Positions 7,127 through 14,674 of a stretch of DNA of 17,993 nt are shown in pieces. The notes under the pieces were generated by a model that ran no database searches, was not told where the DNA came from, and worked only from the letters and a program-made list of their open reading frames with translations. The DNA comes from Reyranella sp. (lineage in GTDB: Bacteria > Pseudomonadota > Alphaproteobacteria > Reyranellales > Reyranellaceae): contig JAUXST010000143.1 of NCBI GenBank assembly GCA_030679805.1, positions 1 to 17,993 of the forward strand, written 5' to 3'. Position 1 is the stretch's first letter, and the number at the start of each line of letters is the position of its first letter. The position numbers and the translations under genes are program-made.

Positions 7127-7504
7127 ATGGCTTCGATGTCGGGAACCGTGCTCATCGTCGATGACGATGCTGCGGTTCGAAGCGCGCTCAAGTTCCTCCT
7201 CGAAGTCGAGGGGCTCGACGTTCGCCTGTACGATGGACCAGCGGCCCTCCTCGCCGACGCGGCCCTGCCTGACCGTGGCTGCCTCGTCATCGACTATCGC
7301 ATGCCGCTCATGGACGGACTTCAATTGACCGACCAACTGCGTGCGCGCAAGGTTGGACTGCCCGTCATTCTGATCACGGGGCGTGCATCGAATGACCTGC
7401 GCCGACGTGCGGTAAAGTCGGGCGTCCGCCAGGTCCTCGAAAAGCCCCTGTCGGACGGCGCTCTTGTCGAAGGGATCAGGTCGGTCCTCGCGACGGCCGC
7501 CTGA
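7127..7504 (+). CDS. Stand-alone receiver domain protein, FixJ-like
   Basis: A 125-residue single-domain response regulator with no output domain. It has the full active site: acidic residues in VDDD (11-14), phosphoacceptor Asp56 in IDYRMPLMDG, Thr84 in LITGRAS and Lys106 in LEKPL. The receiver resembles that of FixJ. ATG 7127 is chosen because it gives the usual short N-terminus before the first strand; ATG 7136 is possible, and the in-frame ATG at 7094 is not needed. It follows fixJ by 88 bases containing a FixK-type box and precedes the P-type ATPase by 44 bases. A receiver-only gene next to fixLJ/fixK2 is also known in B. japonicum (bll2758, recalled as a FixJ target). Likely roles are competing with FixJ for FixL phosphate or acting as a phosphate sink; this is inference. 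Confidence 0.88.
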   Translation: MASMSGTVLIVDDDAAVRSALKFLLEVEGLDVRLYDGPAALLADAALPDRGCLVIDYRMPLMDGLQLTDQLRARKVGLPVILITGRASNDLRRRAVKSGVRQVLEKPLSDGALVEGIRSVLATAA

Positions 7505-7548
7505 CGGCGGTGGAGGTCAGATCGACCGGAGGACGCGAGCCAATACCG

Positions 7549-10071
7549 ATGGCACCATCTGCCGCCCTGACGCCGGCTGTCGCGGGCCTGACGGAAGAGG
7601 AAGCACAGCGCCGGCTGGCCGCCGAGGGCTTCAACGATCTTCCACGGACCGATCATCGAACCTTCCTGCGGATCATCGGCGATGTGCTGAGCGAGCCGAT
7701 GTTCGCGCTGCTGCTGGGCGCCGGGGCGATCTATTTCGTCCTGGGTGACCTGACCGAGGCGCTGGTCCTGCTGGCCTTCGCCACGATCTCGGTCTCGATC
7801 ACCGTGGTCCAGGAAACGCGCAGCGAGCGTGTCCTCGAGGCCCTGCGGGACATGACCAGCCCGCGCGCCCTGGTCGTGCGTGATGGCCAGCGAAAGCGCA
7901 TTCCTGGCCGCGAGGTCGTCCGCGGCGATGTCATCGTCATCCTCGAGGGCGATCGGGTTCCCGCGGATGCGGTGCTTTCGGCCGCACACAATCTCCTGGT
8001 GGACGAGTCTCTGCTCACCGGCGAGTCGGCTCCCGTCAGAAAGAGCGCCGGCGCCGACGATACGATGGTGGCGATGGCCAGGCCAGGAGGAGAAGACCTG
8101 CCCTTCGTCTTTTCCGGCACGCTCGTCGTTCGCGGCGAGGGCATGGCCATCGTGCTTTCGACGGGCCTGTTGAGCGAGATCGGCAGGATCGGGCAGGCTC
8201 TCGGCAAGATCGCTCTCGAGCCGCCCAGGCTCCAGCAGCAGACCCGCCGGCTTGTCCGCAACTTTGCCCTGTTCGGTTTGGCCGCCAGCCTGCTTGCCGT
8301 CCTTCTTTACGGCTTTCTGCGCGGGGACTGGCTGCAGGCGGTCCTTGGCGGCATCGCGCTCGGCATGTCGATGTTGCCGGAGGAGTTCCCGCTGGTGCTC
8401 ACCGCCTTCATGGTCATGGGGGCCTGGCGTCTCTCCCAGGCCCGCGTGCTCACGCGCCGCGCCGCGGCCATCGAGATGCTGGGAGCGGCCACCGTCTTGT
8501 GCACCGATAAGACTGGCACCCTGACGGAAAACCGCATGACGATCGCCGAACTCAAGGTGCCGAAATCGGACGGGGATGGCGCGCGATTGATCGAGACGGC
8601 GCTGCTGGCCAGCGGACGCCAGTCGTTCGATCCCATGGAGCGGGCGATCGCCGCGGATGCGGCGGGACGATCCGGCGGCGTGGACGCGGTCTATGCGGAT
8701 CTGGACCTGGTCCGGCAGTACGGCCTGCGCCCCGATTTCCCCACCATGACCAACGTCTGGCGCCGTCGCAGCGACGGCGAAGTCACGGTCTGCGCCAAGG
8801 GGGCGCCGGAGGCGATCGGCACGCTCTGCCGTCTCGACGCCGAGCGGTTTGCCTGGCTGCGCCGGTCGGTCGATAAAATGGCCGAGAAGGGCGCACGGAT
8901 CCTGGGCGTGGCCCGTGCCATCCATGCCGACCCCGAGTTGGCCGACACGCAACAAGCCTTCGCCTTCGAGTTCATTGGATTGATCGGATTTGCCGATCCG
9001 CTGCGCGCGAATGTGCCGGGCGCGGTGCGCGAATGCCAATCGGCCGGCATCAGAGTCGTTATGATCACCGGCGACTATCCCGCGACCGCCGAAGCCATCG
9101 CCGCCGCCGCCGGTCTCCCGCCGGGGCACACGATCGGCGGCGCGGACTTGTCGCGCCTGGAGGGCGAGGCTCTCGTGAGCGCCGTTCGCACGGCCAACGT
9201 CTTCGCGAGGATCCTGCCCGAGCAGAAGCTCCACATCGTCGATGCGCTCAAGGCCAACGGCGAGATCGTCGCCATGACCGGCGATGGCGTGAACGACGCG
9301 CCGGCCTTGAAGTCTGCCCATATCGGGATCGCCATGGGCGGGCGCGGCACCGACGTTGCCCGCGAGGCATCGTCGATTGTCCTGCTCGACGACGATTTCG
9401 GGTCGATCGTGCGGACGATCCGCCTCGGTCGCCGGATCTACGACAACCTTCGCAAGGCCATGGCCTACATCGTGGCGGTGCACGTCCCCATTGCCGGGCT
9501 GGCATTGCTGCCACTGCTGCTCGGTCTGCCCCTGATCCTGACTCCGGTCCATATTGCTTTCCTCGAGATGGTGATCGACCCTGCGTGCTCCATCGTCTTC
9601 GAGGCTGAGCCCGACGAGGACGACTTGATGCGGCGACCGCCACGCGGCCCGGAGAGCCGCCTGCTGTCCGGCCGGATGGCGCTGTGGGGGCTGCTTCAGG
9701 GCGGGCTGGCTTTCGCAGCCCTCGCCGCCGTCTACGCCGCGGCAATCGCCCGCCAAATGCCGGAGAACGAGCTGCGCGCGTTGGTGTTCGTTTCCCTGGT
9801 CCTCATCAATACCAGTCTCATTCTGGCGAACCGATCGTTCAGCGGCTCGCTGCTGGTGGCCCTGGGCCGTCGGAACTTGTCGCTGTGGGCGCTGCTGTCG
9901 GGCGTGACGGCGGTTCTTGCCGTTGCCTTGACCTGGCCGCCGGCAATGAGCCTGTTCCGCTTCGGCCGGCTCCATCTCGACGATCTCGGCCTGTCCGTGG
10001 CGGCTGGAGTGGCTGTTCTGGTGGTTCTGGAAGCCGCCAAGCCGAGCTGGCGGAAGGGCTTTCGGACCTAG
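7549..10071 (+). CDS. P-type cation-translocating ATPase (type II-like)
   Basis: An 840-residue inner-membrane pump using an aspartyl-phosphate cycle to move cations. Order of features: a cation-ATPase N-terminal segment (GLTEEEAQRRL), M1-M2 at about residues 50-92, actuator TGES (157-160), M3-M4 with PEEFP (277-281), phosphorylation Asp320 in DKTGT, nucleotide-binding KGAPE (417-421), hinge TGDGVND (577-583), then M5-M10. No N-terminal metal-binding CxxC and no CPC in M4, so it is not a FixI/CopA-type copper pump. M6 has EMVIDPACS (Asp677 aligns with SERCA Asp800), but M5 reads VHVP (644-647) where SERCA has its Asn/Glu pair, so the ion is uncertain. Start ATG 7549 is preferred; GTG 7510 would add 13 residues, and neither has a good ribosome site. 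It is probably co-transcribed with the receiver gene, so low-oxygen expression is likely. Confidence 0.92.
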   Translation: MAPSAALTPAVAGLTEEEAQRRLAAEGFNDLPRTDHRTFLRIIGDVLSEPMFALLLGAGAIYFVLGDLTEALVLLAFATISVSITVVQETRSERVLEALRDMTSPRALVVRDGQRKRIPGREVVRGDVIVILEGDRVPADAVLSAAHNLLVDESLLTGESAPVRKSAGADDTMVAMARPGGEDLPFVFSGTLVVRGEGMAIVLSTGLLSEIGRIGQALGKIALEPPRLQQQTRRLVRNFALFGLAASLLAVLLYGFLRGDWLQAVLGGIALGMSMLPEEFPLVLTAFMVMGAWRLSQARVLTRRAAAIEMLGAATVLCTDKTGTLTENRMTIAELKVPKSDGDGARLIETALLASGRQSFDPMERAIAADAAGRSGGVDAVYADLDLVRQYGLRPDFPTMTNVWRRRSDGEVTVCAKGAPEAIGTLCRLDAERFAWLRRSVDKMAEKGARILGVARAIHADPELADTQQAFAFEFIGLIGFADPLRANVPGAVRECQSAGIRVVMITGDYPATAEAIAAAAGLPPGHTIGGADLSRLEGEALVSAVRTANVFARILPEQKLHIVDALKANGEIVAMTGDGVNDAPALKSAHIGIAMGGRGTDVAREASSIVLLDDDFGSIVRTIRLGRRIYDNLRKAMAYIVAVHVPIAGLALLPLLLGLPLILTPVHIAFLEMVIDPACSIVFEAEPDEDDLMRRPPRGPESRLLSGRMALWGLLQGGLAFAALAAVYAAAIARQMPENELRALVFVSLVLINTSLILANRSFSGSLLVALGRRNLSLWALLSGVTAVLAVALTWPPAMSLFRFGRLHLDDLGLSVAAGVAVLVVLEAAKPSWRKGFRT

Positions 10072-10082
10072 TTTTCCTCGGC

Positions 10083-10090
10083 CTACGTAG
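10083..10090 (+). promoter_or_regulatory. Probable FixJ box upstream of fixK
   Basis: The perfect palindrome CTACGTAG matches the FixJ-P consensus GTAMGTAG at 7 of 8 bases and contains the TACGTAG core described for rhizobial FixJ sites. It lies 87-95 bases upstream of the fixK ATG. If it sits about 57 bases before the transcription start, as at S. meliloti fixK, the start would be near 10143. No other copy was noticed in the intergenic regions read; GTACGTGC at 5219-5226 before fixL is a weaker 6 of 8 match. Confidence 0.6.
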
Positions 10091-10177
10091 AATCCCTTAG
10101 GTTTTGACCTGAATGGTGGCCTCCCGGGCCGCGCGGTACCCAGAAGCTGCTTCAACGGTTCAGATCGGGAGGGTTCG

Positions 10178-10879
10178 ATGCAGGCTTACACCGCAAACAA
10201 TGGCGCAAGAGTGTCCGCCGCCGCCGCCGCCGTCGTGTTTCAGGGCTTTCCCGCCACGCGCGCTCGTGTTGCCGACAAGGCCGCCACGCTCTCGGGTGTG
10301 AGGCGGACGCTGACACGGGGCGAGGAGATTTTTGCAGAAGGTGATTCTTCGGACTTTTTCTACAAAGTCGTGTCAGGGACCGTCCGGACTTACAAGCTGC
10401 TGAGCGACGGGCGCCGCCAGATCGACGAATTCCACCTCGCGGGTGATATCTTTGGTCTCGAGCCCAGCGAACAGCACCGCTTCTCCGCCGAGGCCGTCGA
10501 CGATGCCTCGGTCATCATGTTCCGCCGCCGCCGCTTCGCGGCGATCTCCCAGGACGATCCGGCCTTGGGTGACCAGGTGATGGCGTCGCTGATGCGCAAC
10601 CTCGAGCGGGCCCACGACCACATGATGCTGCTCGGCCGCAAGTCGGCCCAGGAGCGGATCGCCACCTTCCTCCTCGATATGTCGAAGCGGATCGCCAAGG
10701 GCGACAGTTTCGATCTGCCGATGCAGCGGTCCGACATCGCCGACCACCTCGGCCTCACGATTGAGACCGTCTCGCGCACCCTGACGCAGTTTGCCCGCGA
10801 CGGCTTGATCAAGCTCGCGGCGGCGAGCCGCTCGGTGGTGCTTTGCAACAAGGCAGCCCTTCGCCAGCTCGACGCCTGA
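10178..10879 (+). CDS. fixK: FixK-type Crp/Fnr family transcription regulator
   Basis: A 233-residue dimeric DNA-binding regulator that switches on microaerobic genes. The cyclic-nucleotide-like beta barrel spans about residues 45-135 (RGEEIFAEGD, KVVSGTVRTYKLL, DIFGLEP), followed by the dimer helix and a winged HTH (PMQRSDIADHLGL, recognition helix IETVSRTLTQF). Glu196, Ser199 and Arg200 match the E-xx-SR contacts with TTGA half-sites of FNR/FixK. The iron-sulfur cysteines of FNR are missing: the only Cys is Cys223. So it cannot sense O2 as FNR does, which fits FixK controlled through FixLJ. GGAGGG about 6 bases before ATG 10178 decides the start. The FixJ-like palindrome upstream supports FixLJ control. 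The N-terminus carries a run of five alanines from a CCG repeat. It ends 26 bases before a convergent gene. Confidence 0.92.
   Translation: MQAYTANNGARVSAAAAAVVFQGFPATRARVADKAATLSGVRRTLTRGEEIFAEGDSSDFFYKVVSGTVRTYKLLSDGRRQIDEFHLAGDIFGLEPSEQHRFSAEAVDDASVIMFRRRRFAAISQDDPALGDQVMASLMRNLERAHDHMMLLGRKSAQERIATFLLDMSKRIAKGDSFDLPMQRSDIADHLGLTIETVSRTLTQFARDGLIKLAAASRSVVLCNKAALRQLDA
10215..10232 (+). repeat. (CCG)6 trinucleotide run in the 5' end of fixK
   Basis: Six CCG units in a row encode the Ala run near residues 14-18 of FixK, in the poorly conserved N-terminal arm before the sensor barrel. Changes in copy number would keep the frame, so this is not an on/off switch. Confidence 0.8.
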
Positions 10880-10904
10880 GCGGGCTTGCCGCGGCTCGCC
10901 GCCG

Positions 10905-11492
10905 TCAATCCGTCCGGTCGTAGGGCAGGACCCTGACCGGCATGATGGCAAGCTTGTCGCAGATTTTCGCTTGGTGGCGAATCGGCCACCAGTCGTAAAG
11001 GAAGATTTGCAGCGGTCGCCACATCGCGACCCAGCCGAGGATTAGCAGCCCTTCCTGCAGGATGCGTCCCAGCGTGTCGCTTGGCAACACAAGGGCCAGC
11101 TGACGCAGGCTCATGCAGAGAACGAGGAAGGCGAGGCCGATCACCAAGGCCGATCGTCCTTCGCGCAACTGGAACCGCATGCGCCGGCGTGTCTCCTGCG
11201 CGCGATAGGCAAAATAGTTCCGAATGGCCCTCTCCAGGTTGGCGCACTCCGGCAGCGCCAACTGGTCCGTGGGGAGATGGACGACCAGTTCGACTGGTTC
11301 GTTCAGGGGGTGCTCGTCGGCCGATTCGAAAATGTAGGTCTCGGCGTCGCGGTCCAGGTCTTTCTCATGGAAGGGCGACGGGTCCAGTGAATTGAACAAC
11401 TGCCGGAGCCTCGAGAGGCGCACCTCGATGCTGCGGCGAGGCATGTCGATCAGCGTGGCAGGGGCTGGCATGGGCTCTGCGCACCATAGCAT
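10905..11492 (-). CDS. Unknown membrane protein with two TM spans (195 aa)
   Basis: An unrecognised 195-residue protein. The soluble N-terminal part (residues 1-110) contains LFNSLDPSPFHEKDLD and the acidic stretch YIFESADEHPLNEPVELVVHLP, followed by a basic segment (RRRMRF). Two hydrophobic spans, about residues 114-136 and 146-168, precede a C-terminal tail ending in YDRTD. It would sit in the inner membrane with both ends probably in the cytoplasm. The motif-like LDPSPFHEKDLD looks conserved, and I have the impression of similar hypothetical proteins in other alphaproteobacteria, but no function is known to me. The ATG at 11492 has AGGA about 9 bases upstream; ATGs at 11471 and 11444 are possible alternatives. 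It converges with fixK across 25 bases, so a shared bidirectional end is likely. Confidence 0.75.
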   Translation of the reverse strand: MLWCAEPMPAPATLIDMPRRSIEVRLSRLRQLFNSLDPSPFHEKDLDRDAETYIFESADEHPLNEPVELVVHLPTDQLALPECANLERAIRNYFAYRAQETRRRMRFQLREGRSALVIGLAFLVLCMSLRQLALVLPSDTLGRILQEGLLILGWVAMWRPLQIFLYDWWPIRHQAKICDKLAIMPVRVLPYDRTD

Positions 11493-11563
11493 GCCTAGAT
11501 CCTGAGGGCCGCCGCGGGGTGATTCCCTTGGTGGCCGAATAGTTCAGCTTTATGTACCGTTAG

Positions 11564-11575
11564 TCGGAATTCCGA
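11564..11575. promoter_or_regulatory. 12-base palindrome upstream of the solute-binding protein gene
   Basis: TCGGAATTCCGA is a perfect palindrome 71-82 bases before the solute-binding protein ATG. It could be an operator half-pair for a dimeric regulator, but no matching regulator gene is adjacent. It is listed as a visible structure only. Confidence 0.25.
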
Positions 11576-11646
11576 TACCCGGAAGTTGAAGCCTCCCTAG
11601 CGTTGAACTCAAGACTCCATCGAGGGTCACGCTCAGGGAGGAATAA

Positions 11647-12951
11647 ATGGCTTCGTCGAAGATCGCGCGTCGTCGTCTTGTCGCAGGTACCGCTGCCGCG
11701 TCGGCGGCCCTTGTTGCTGCGCCGTTCGTGCGCAGCGCCCATGCCGCAGGCAAGCCGTCACTCGGCTTGTGGGATCACTGGGTGCCTGGCGCCAACAAGA
11801 CCAGTACAGCGCTGATCGAGGAGTGGGCGGCCAAGGGAAAGGTCGAGGTGACGATCGACTACATCACTTCGCAGGGCAACAAGCTGCTGTTGACCGGCGC
11901 CGCGGAGTCATAGGCCAAATCCGGCCACGACATTCTCGCGTTGTCGAACTGGCTGCCGTCGCGCTACGCCAACCAGCTCGTGCCGATGAACGACATCATG
12001 GACGGGCTGGTCAAGCTGAACGGGGCGGTCAATGCCACCGTCGAATATCTCGGCAAGATCGACGGCAAGTGGATCGCGGTTCCCGCGACCATCGGCAGCC
12101 AGATCAAGGGTCCGTGCTCGCGCATCGACCTCATGAAGAACCTGGCCGGCATCGACGTGCAGGCGATGTACCCGGCGGGTGCGCCGCCCAAGGCCGAGGC
12201 CTGTCACAAGGGCGGCTATCCGTTTGGCATTGGCCTCGGCACGACGTCGGACAATGTCGACACCGCCGGCGCGATCTTCCATGGCTTCGGTACCCAGCTG
12301 GTGAACGCCAAGGGCGACATCACGGTCAAGAGCGACCCGGTGCGCCAGGCGCTCGACTACTACAAGCGACTCATGGCGTTCCTGCCGGCCGATGTGCCGG
12401 CCTGGGACGATGCCTCGAACAACAAGTGGCTGGTCTCGGGCAAGGGTGCCTTGATCATGAACCCGCCCAGCGTCTGGGCTGTCGCCAAGCGCGATGCGCC
12501 GAAGATCTGCGAGCAGCTCTGGACGCACGGCTTCGCCGCCGGGCCGAAGGGCCGCTATGCGCGGTTCGTGCCGTATTTGTGGGGCGTCTGGAACTTCAGC
12601 AAGAACCAGGCGGCGGCCAAGAGCCTGATCACCTTCATGTCACAGCCGGCGGCGGTCGAGAAGCTGGTGATAGCGAGCGGCGGCTACGACTTGCCCTCGT
12701 TCGCCAATCTCACGACCCTCAAGGCGTGGCAGGACGAGGAGCCGCCGAAGGGCACGCTCTATCACTACCCCAATCCGTACAACCATCAGATCCTGTCGAC
12801 CGCCGGCGCTCCGGCGCCGCACAAGGTCGGCGAGCAGATTTACGTCCAGGCCATCCTGACTCGGATGGTCGTACGTTATTCCAAGGGCGAGGCCATGGAA
12901 AAGACGCTCGATTGGGCGGCCAGCGAAATCGAGGGCTTCTCGCGCAACTAG
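11647..12951 (+). pseudogene. Extracellular solute-binding protein (ABC sugar-type), interrupted by an amber stop
   Basis: The 435-codon frame (stop included) encodes a family 1-like periplasmic solute-binding protein. The N-terminus has a Tat-type signal (ARRRLVAG, a hydrophobic stretch, then AHAA near residue 35), and the mature part starts LGLWDHWVPGAN. Codon 89 (11911-11913) is TAG; the same frame continues intact with AKSGHDILALSNWLP through to a TAG at 12951. Relatives usually have a Q before AKSGHD, so CAG to TAG is the likely change. Everything else looks undamaged, so the mutation is recent, or it is a sequencing error. AGGGAGGAAT just before ATG 11647 is a strong ribosome site. No permease or ATPase genes are beside it, making it an orphan binding protein. 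As read, translation gives an 88-residue fragment without a ligand site. Confidence 0.85.
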
Positions 12952-12978
12952 GCCTCGGCTGGCCTCGAGCGAGAGCGG

Positions 12979-12999
12979 CGCGATGGCCTTGCCATCGCG
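12979..12999. terminator. Strong hairpin between convergent genes
   Basis: CGCGATGGC, a 3-base loop CTT, then GCCATCGCG form a perfect 9-bp stem in the 81-base gap between the solute-binding protein gene and the convergent SDR gene. There is no T-run on either side, so this is a hairpin-only, possibly bidirectional terminator or mRNA-end stabiliser rather than a textbook intrinsic terminator. Confidence 0.6.
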
Positions 13000-13032
13000 G
13001 TCGAGACGATGGCGCCTGGTCGAATGCCCGGG

Positions 13033-13821
13033 TTAGGCGATCCAGCGCCGCATCAGCTGCGGCGAGAACAGGCCTCGCCTCAGGCAGAATTCCACGACGC
13101 GGTTGAAGGCGCCCGGCACGCACTTCAGTCTGCCCGTGCCGAGCTGGCGCAGCGAAGCGTCCACGACCGATTCGGCACTCGACCAGAGATAGGCGGGGAT
13201 CGCTGAGCGGGGCGATCCCTTGTACTCCGCCGTCTTGCCGAAGTTGCTGATCGCGTAGCCTGGAATCAGCGACTGGATCTCGATGCCGTGCCGGCGCACT
13301 TCGAGGTTCAGCCTCTGGGAAAAGCTGTCGAGGAAGAGCTTGGTCGCGCCGTACGTCGTGTTGCCCGGCGTGTGGACGTACTGGATCATCGAACAGACAT
13401 TGATGATCGCTCCCTTCTTGCGGGCAATCATCGCCGGCAGCGCCGCCCGGCTGAAGCAGACCGGCGCCACGACATGGACCTGCAGCATGGCGACATGGCT
13501 TTCCGCCAGGACGGTCTGGAACAGATCCGGATCGCCGAAGCCCGCGTTGTTGACCAGCAGATCCAGGCCCGGCGCCTGGGCGATGACTTCGGTCACCGCA
13601 TCCTGATCGGCAGTCTTCTGCAGGTCGGCCACGACCGGCGTCACGGTGACGCCATGGCGTGCCGCGATATCCCGCGTCACCGCCATCAGGGCGTCGTGCT
13701 GCTTGTCGACCAGCCAAAGCCCGAAGTTCTGCGCCGCCAGCCGGGCGGCAAAGGCGGCGCCGATGCCGTTGGCAGCACCGGTCACCAGGGCCCACTTGGC
13801 ATCAGGGTCGATCGATGTCAT
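13033..13821 (-). CDS. Short-chain dehydrogenase/reductase (SDR), second gene of pair
   Basis: A 262-residue classical SDR, a cytoplasmic NAD(P)-dependent oxidoreductase. The cofactor motif TGAANGIG is at residues 14-21, NNAG at 91-94, and the catalytic triad is Ser144, Tyr157 and Lys161 (YGATK). Asp39 after the second strand (WLVDK) hints at NAD(H) rather than NADP(H), though this is a weak rule. The tail after residue 220 resembles SDRs of the type annotated only as SDR family oxidoreductase; the substrate cannot be read. Its ATG at 13821 lies inside the upstream SDR gene (20-base overlap), so the two are translationally coupled and probably serve one pathway. Confidence 0.92.
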   Translation of the reverse strand: MTSIDPDAKWALVTGAANGIGAAFAARLAAQNFGLWLVDKQHDALMAVTRDIAARHGVTVTPVVADLQKTADQDAVTEVIAQAPGLDLLVNNAGFGDPDLFQTVLAESHVAMLQVHVVAPVCFSRAALPAMIARKKGAIINVCSMIQYVHTPGNTTYGATKLFLDSFSQRLNLEVRRHGIEIQSLIPGYAISNFGKTAEYKGSPRSAIPAYLWSSAESVVDASLRQLGTGRLKCVPGAFNRVVEFCLRRGLFSPQLMRRWIA

Positions 13822-14674
13822 CGCGGACCTTCTGGAATTTCAGCAGCCGGTCGATCGCCCGGTCGAGCCAGCGATCCGGCAGCCAGCGCGGCAGCAGCCA
13901 GTATCGCACCCATCGATCGGGGACGACGTAGCGTGTTTTCGGCCGCCGGAGGACGAGCGCATCGATGATCCGGCGCGTCACCGCCGCCACGGGGAGCGCG
14001 GTCCGCCGCTCGCCGGCCGGGTTCATGCCCTTCAGGACCGGGTGATAATCCGTGCCGTCGAAGGTCGTCTTAAGATGCGCGGCCTTGTCCCAGATCGGCG
14101 TATCGATGGCGCCGGGCTGGATCACGATCACGTCCACGCCGTAGATCAGCAATTCGCGCCGCAGCGAATCCGACAGCGCCTCCAGGGCATGTTTCGAGGC
14201 GGCATAGGGGCCCATGAACGGATAGGCGATCCGCCCGCTCACCGAACTGATGTTGACGATCCGGCCGGGCGGGTGCGATTTCGCGGCCCGCAGCAGCGGC
14301 AGGAAGGCCTGCACCATGTGCAGGACGCCCACGACATTGACCTCGAAATGCCGCCGCAGGACGTCGGGCGACAGCGCGGTCAGGGGACCGGGATCGGAAA
14401 TCCCCGCATTGTTGACCAGCCCGAACAGCCCGCCGTCGCCGATCTCCGCCTTCACCGTGGCGGCGGCCCGGCCGATGGCATCGGCATCGGTGACGTCGAA
14501 CACCAGCGGCGTGAAGGTGCTGCCGAATTCGCGCTGCAGGCGCGCCGCCTGCTCCGCCGTGCGGACACTGCCGAAGACCTTGTAGCCCCGCCGGCACAGT
14601 TCGGCTGCCGTGCCATGGCCGATGCCGGTCGAAACGCCCGTGATGACGACGGACTTGAGGACGGTGGACTTCAC
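13802..14674 (-). CDS. Short-chain dehydrogenase/reductase (SDR), first gene of pair
   Basis: A 290-residue SDR. Visible are TGVSTGIG at 12-19, DVTD after the fourth strand, NNAG at 88-91, NISSVSG with Ser144, and YAASK with Tyr157 and Lys161. Arg38 in SVRT after the second strand favours NADP(H). The C-terminal extension, rich in Trp/Arg/Leu (RYWLLPRWLPDRWLDR), is like that of 11-beta-hydroxysteroid-dehydrogenase-like bacterial SDRs and may be a membrane-surface or dimer contact. The GTG start at 14674 has GGAGG about 5 bases upstream. It is the promoter-proximal gene of the SDR pair. Together the two enzymes could carry out successive oxidations or reductions, but the substrate is unknown. 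Confidence 0.92.
   Translation of the reverse strand: MKSTVLKSVVITGVSTGIGHGTAAELCRRGYKVFGSVRTAEQAARLQREFGSTFTPLVFDVTDADAIGRAAATVKAEIGDGGLFGLVNNAGISDPGPLTALSPDVLRRHFEVNVVGVLHMVQAFLPLLRAAKSHPPGRIVNISSVSGRIAYPFMGPYAASKHALEALSDSLRRELLIYGVDVIVIQPGAIDTPIWDKAAHLKTTFDGTDYHPVLKGMNPAGERRTALPVAAVTRRIIDALVLRRPKTRYVVPDRWVRYWLLPRWLPDRWLDRAIDRLLKFQKVRDDIDRP

Noticed and set aside
7321..10155. A 944-codon open frame antisense to the P-type ATPase
   Set aside because: It mirrors the codon bias of a GC-rich gene on the other strand; the product is rich in Arg, Gln, Gly and His with no domain, while the plus-strand frame has every P-type ATPase motif.
11603..11612. TTGAACTCAA inverted repeat before the solute-binding protein as a FixK/FNR site
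   Set aside because: The half-sites are 2 bases apart instead of the 6 needed for a FixK/FNR dimer.
11911..11913. Programmed stop-codon readthrough or recoding in the solute-binding protein gene
   Set aside because: No stem-loop, selenocysteine or pyrrolysine context was seen and TAG is not a usual recoding site in this family; a simple nonsense change or read error is more likely.
11769..13106. A 445-codon frame on the plus strand over the solute-binding protein gene
   Set aside because: It is out of frame with the signal peptide and binding-protein sequence, is low-complexity Arg/Gly-rich, and is explained by GC-rich codon use.
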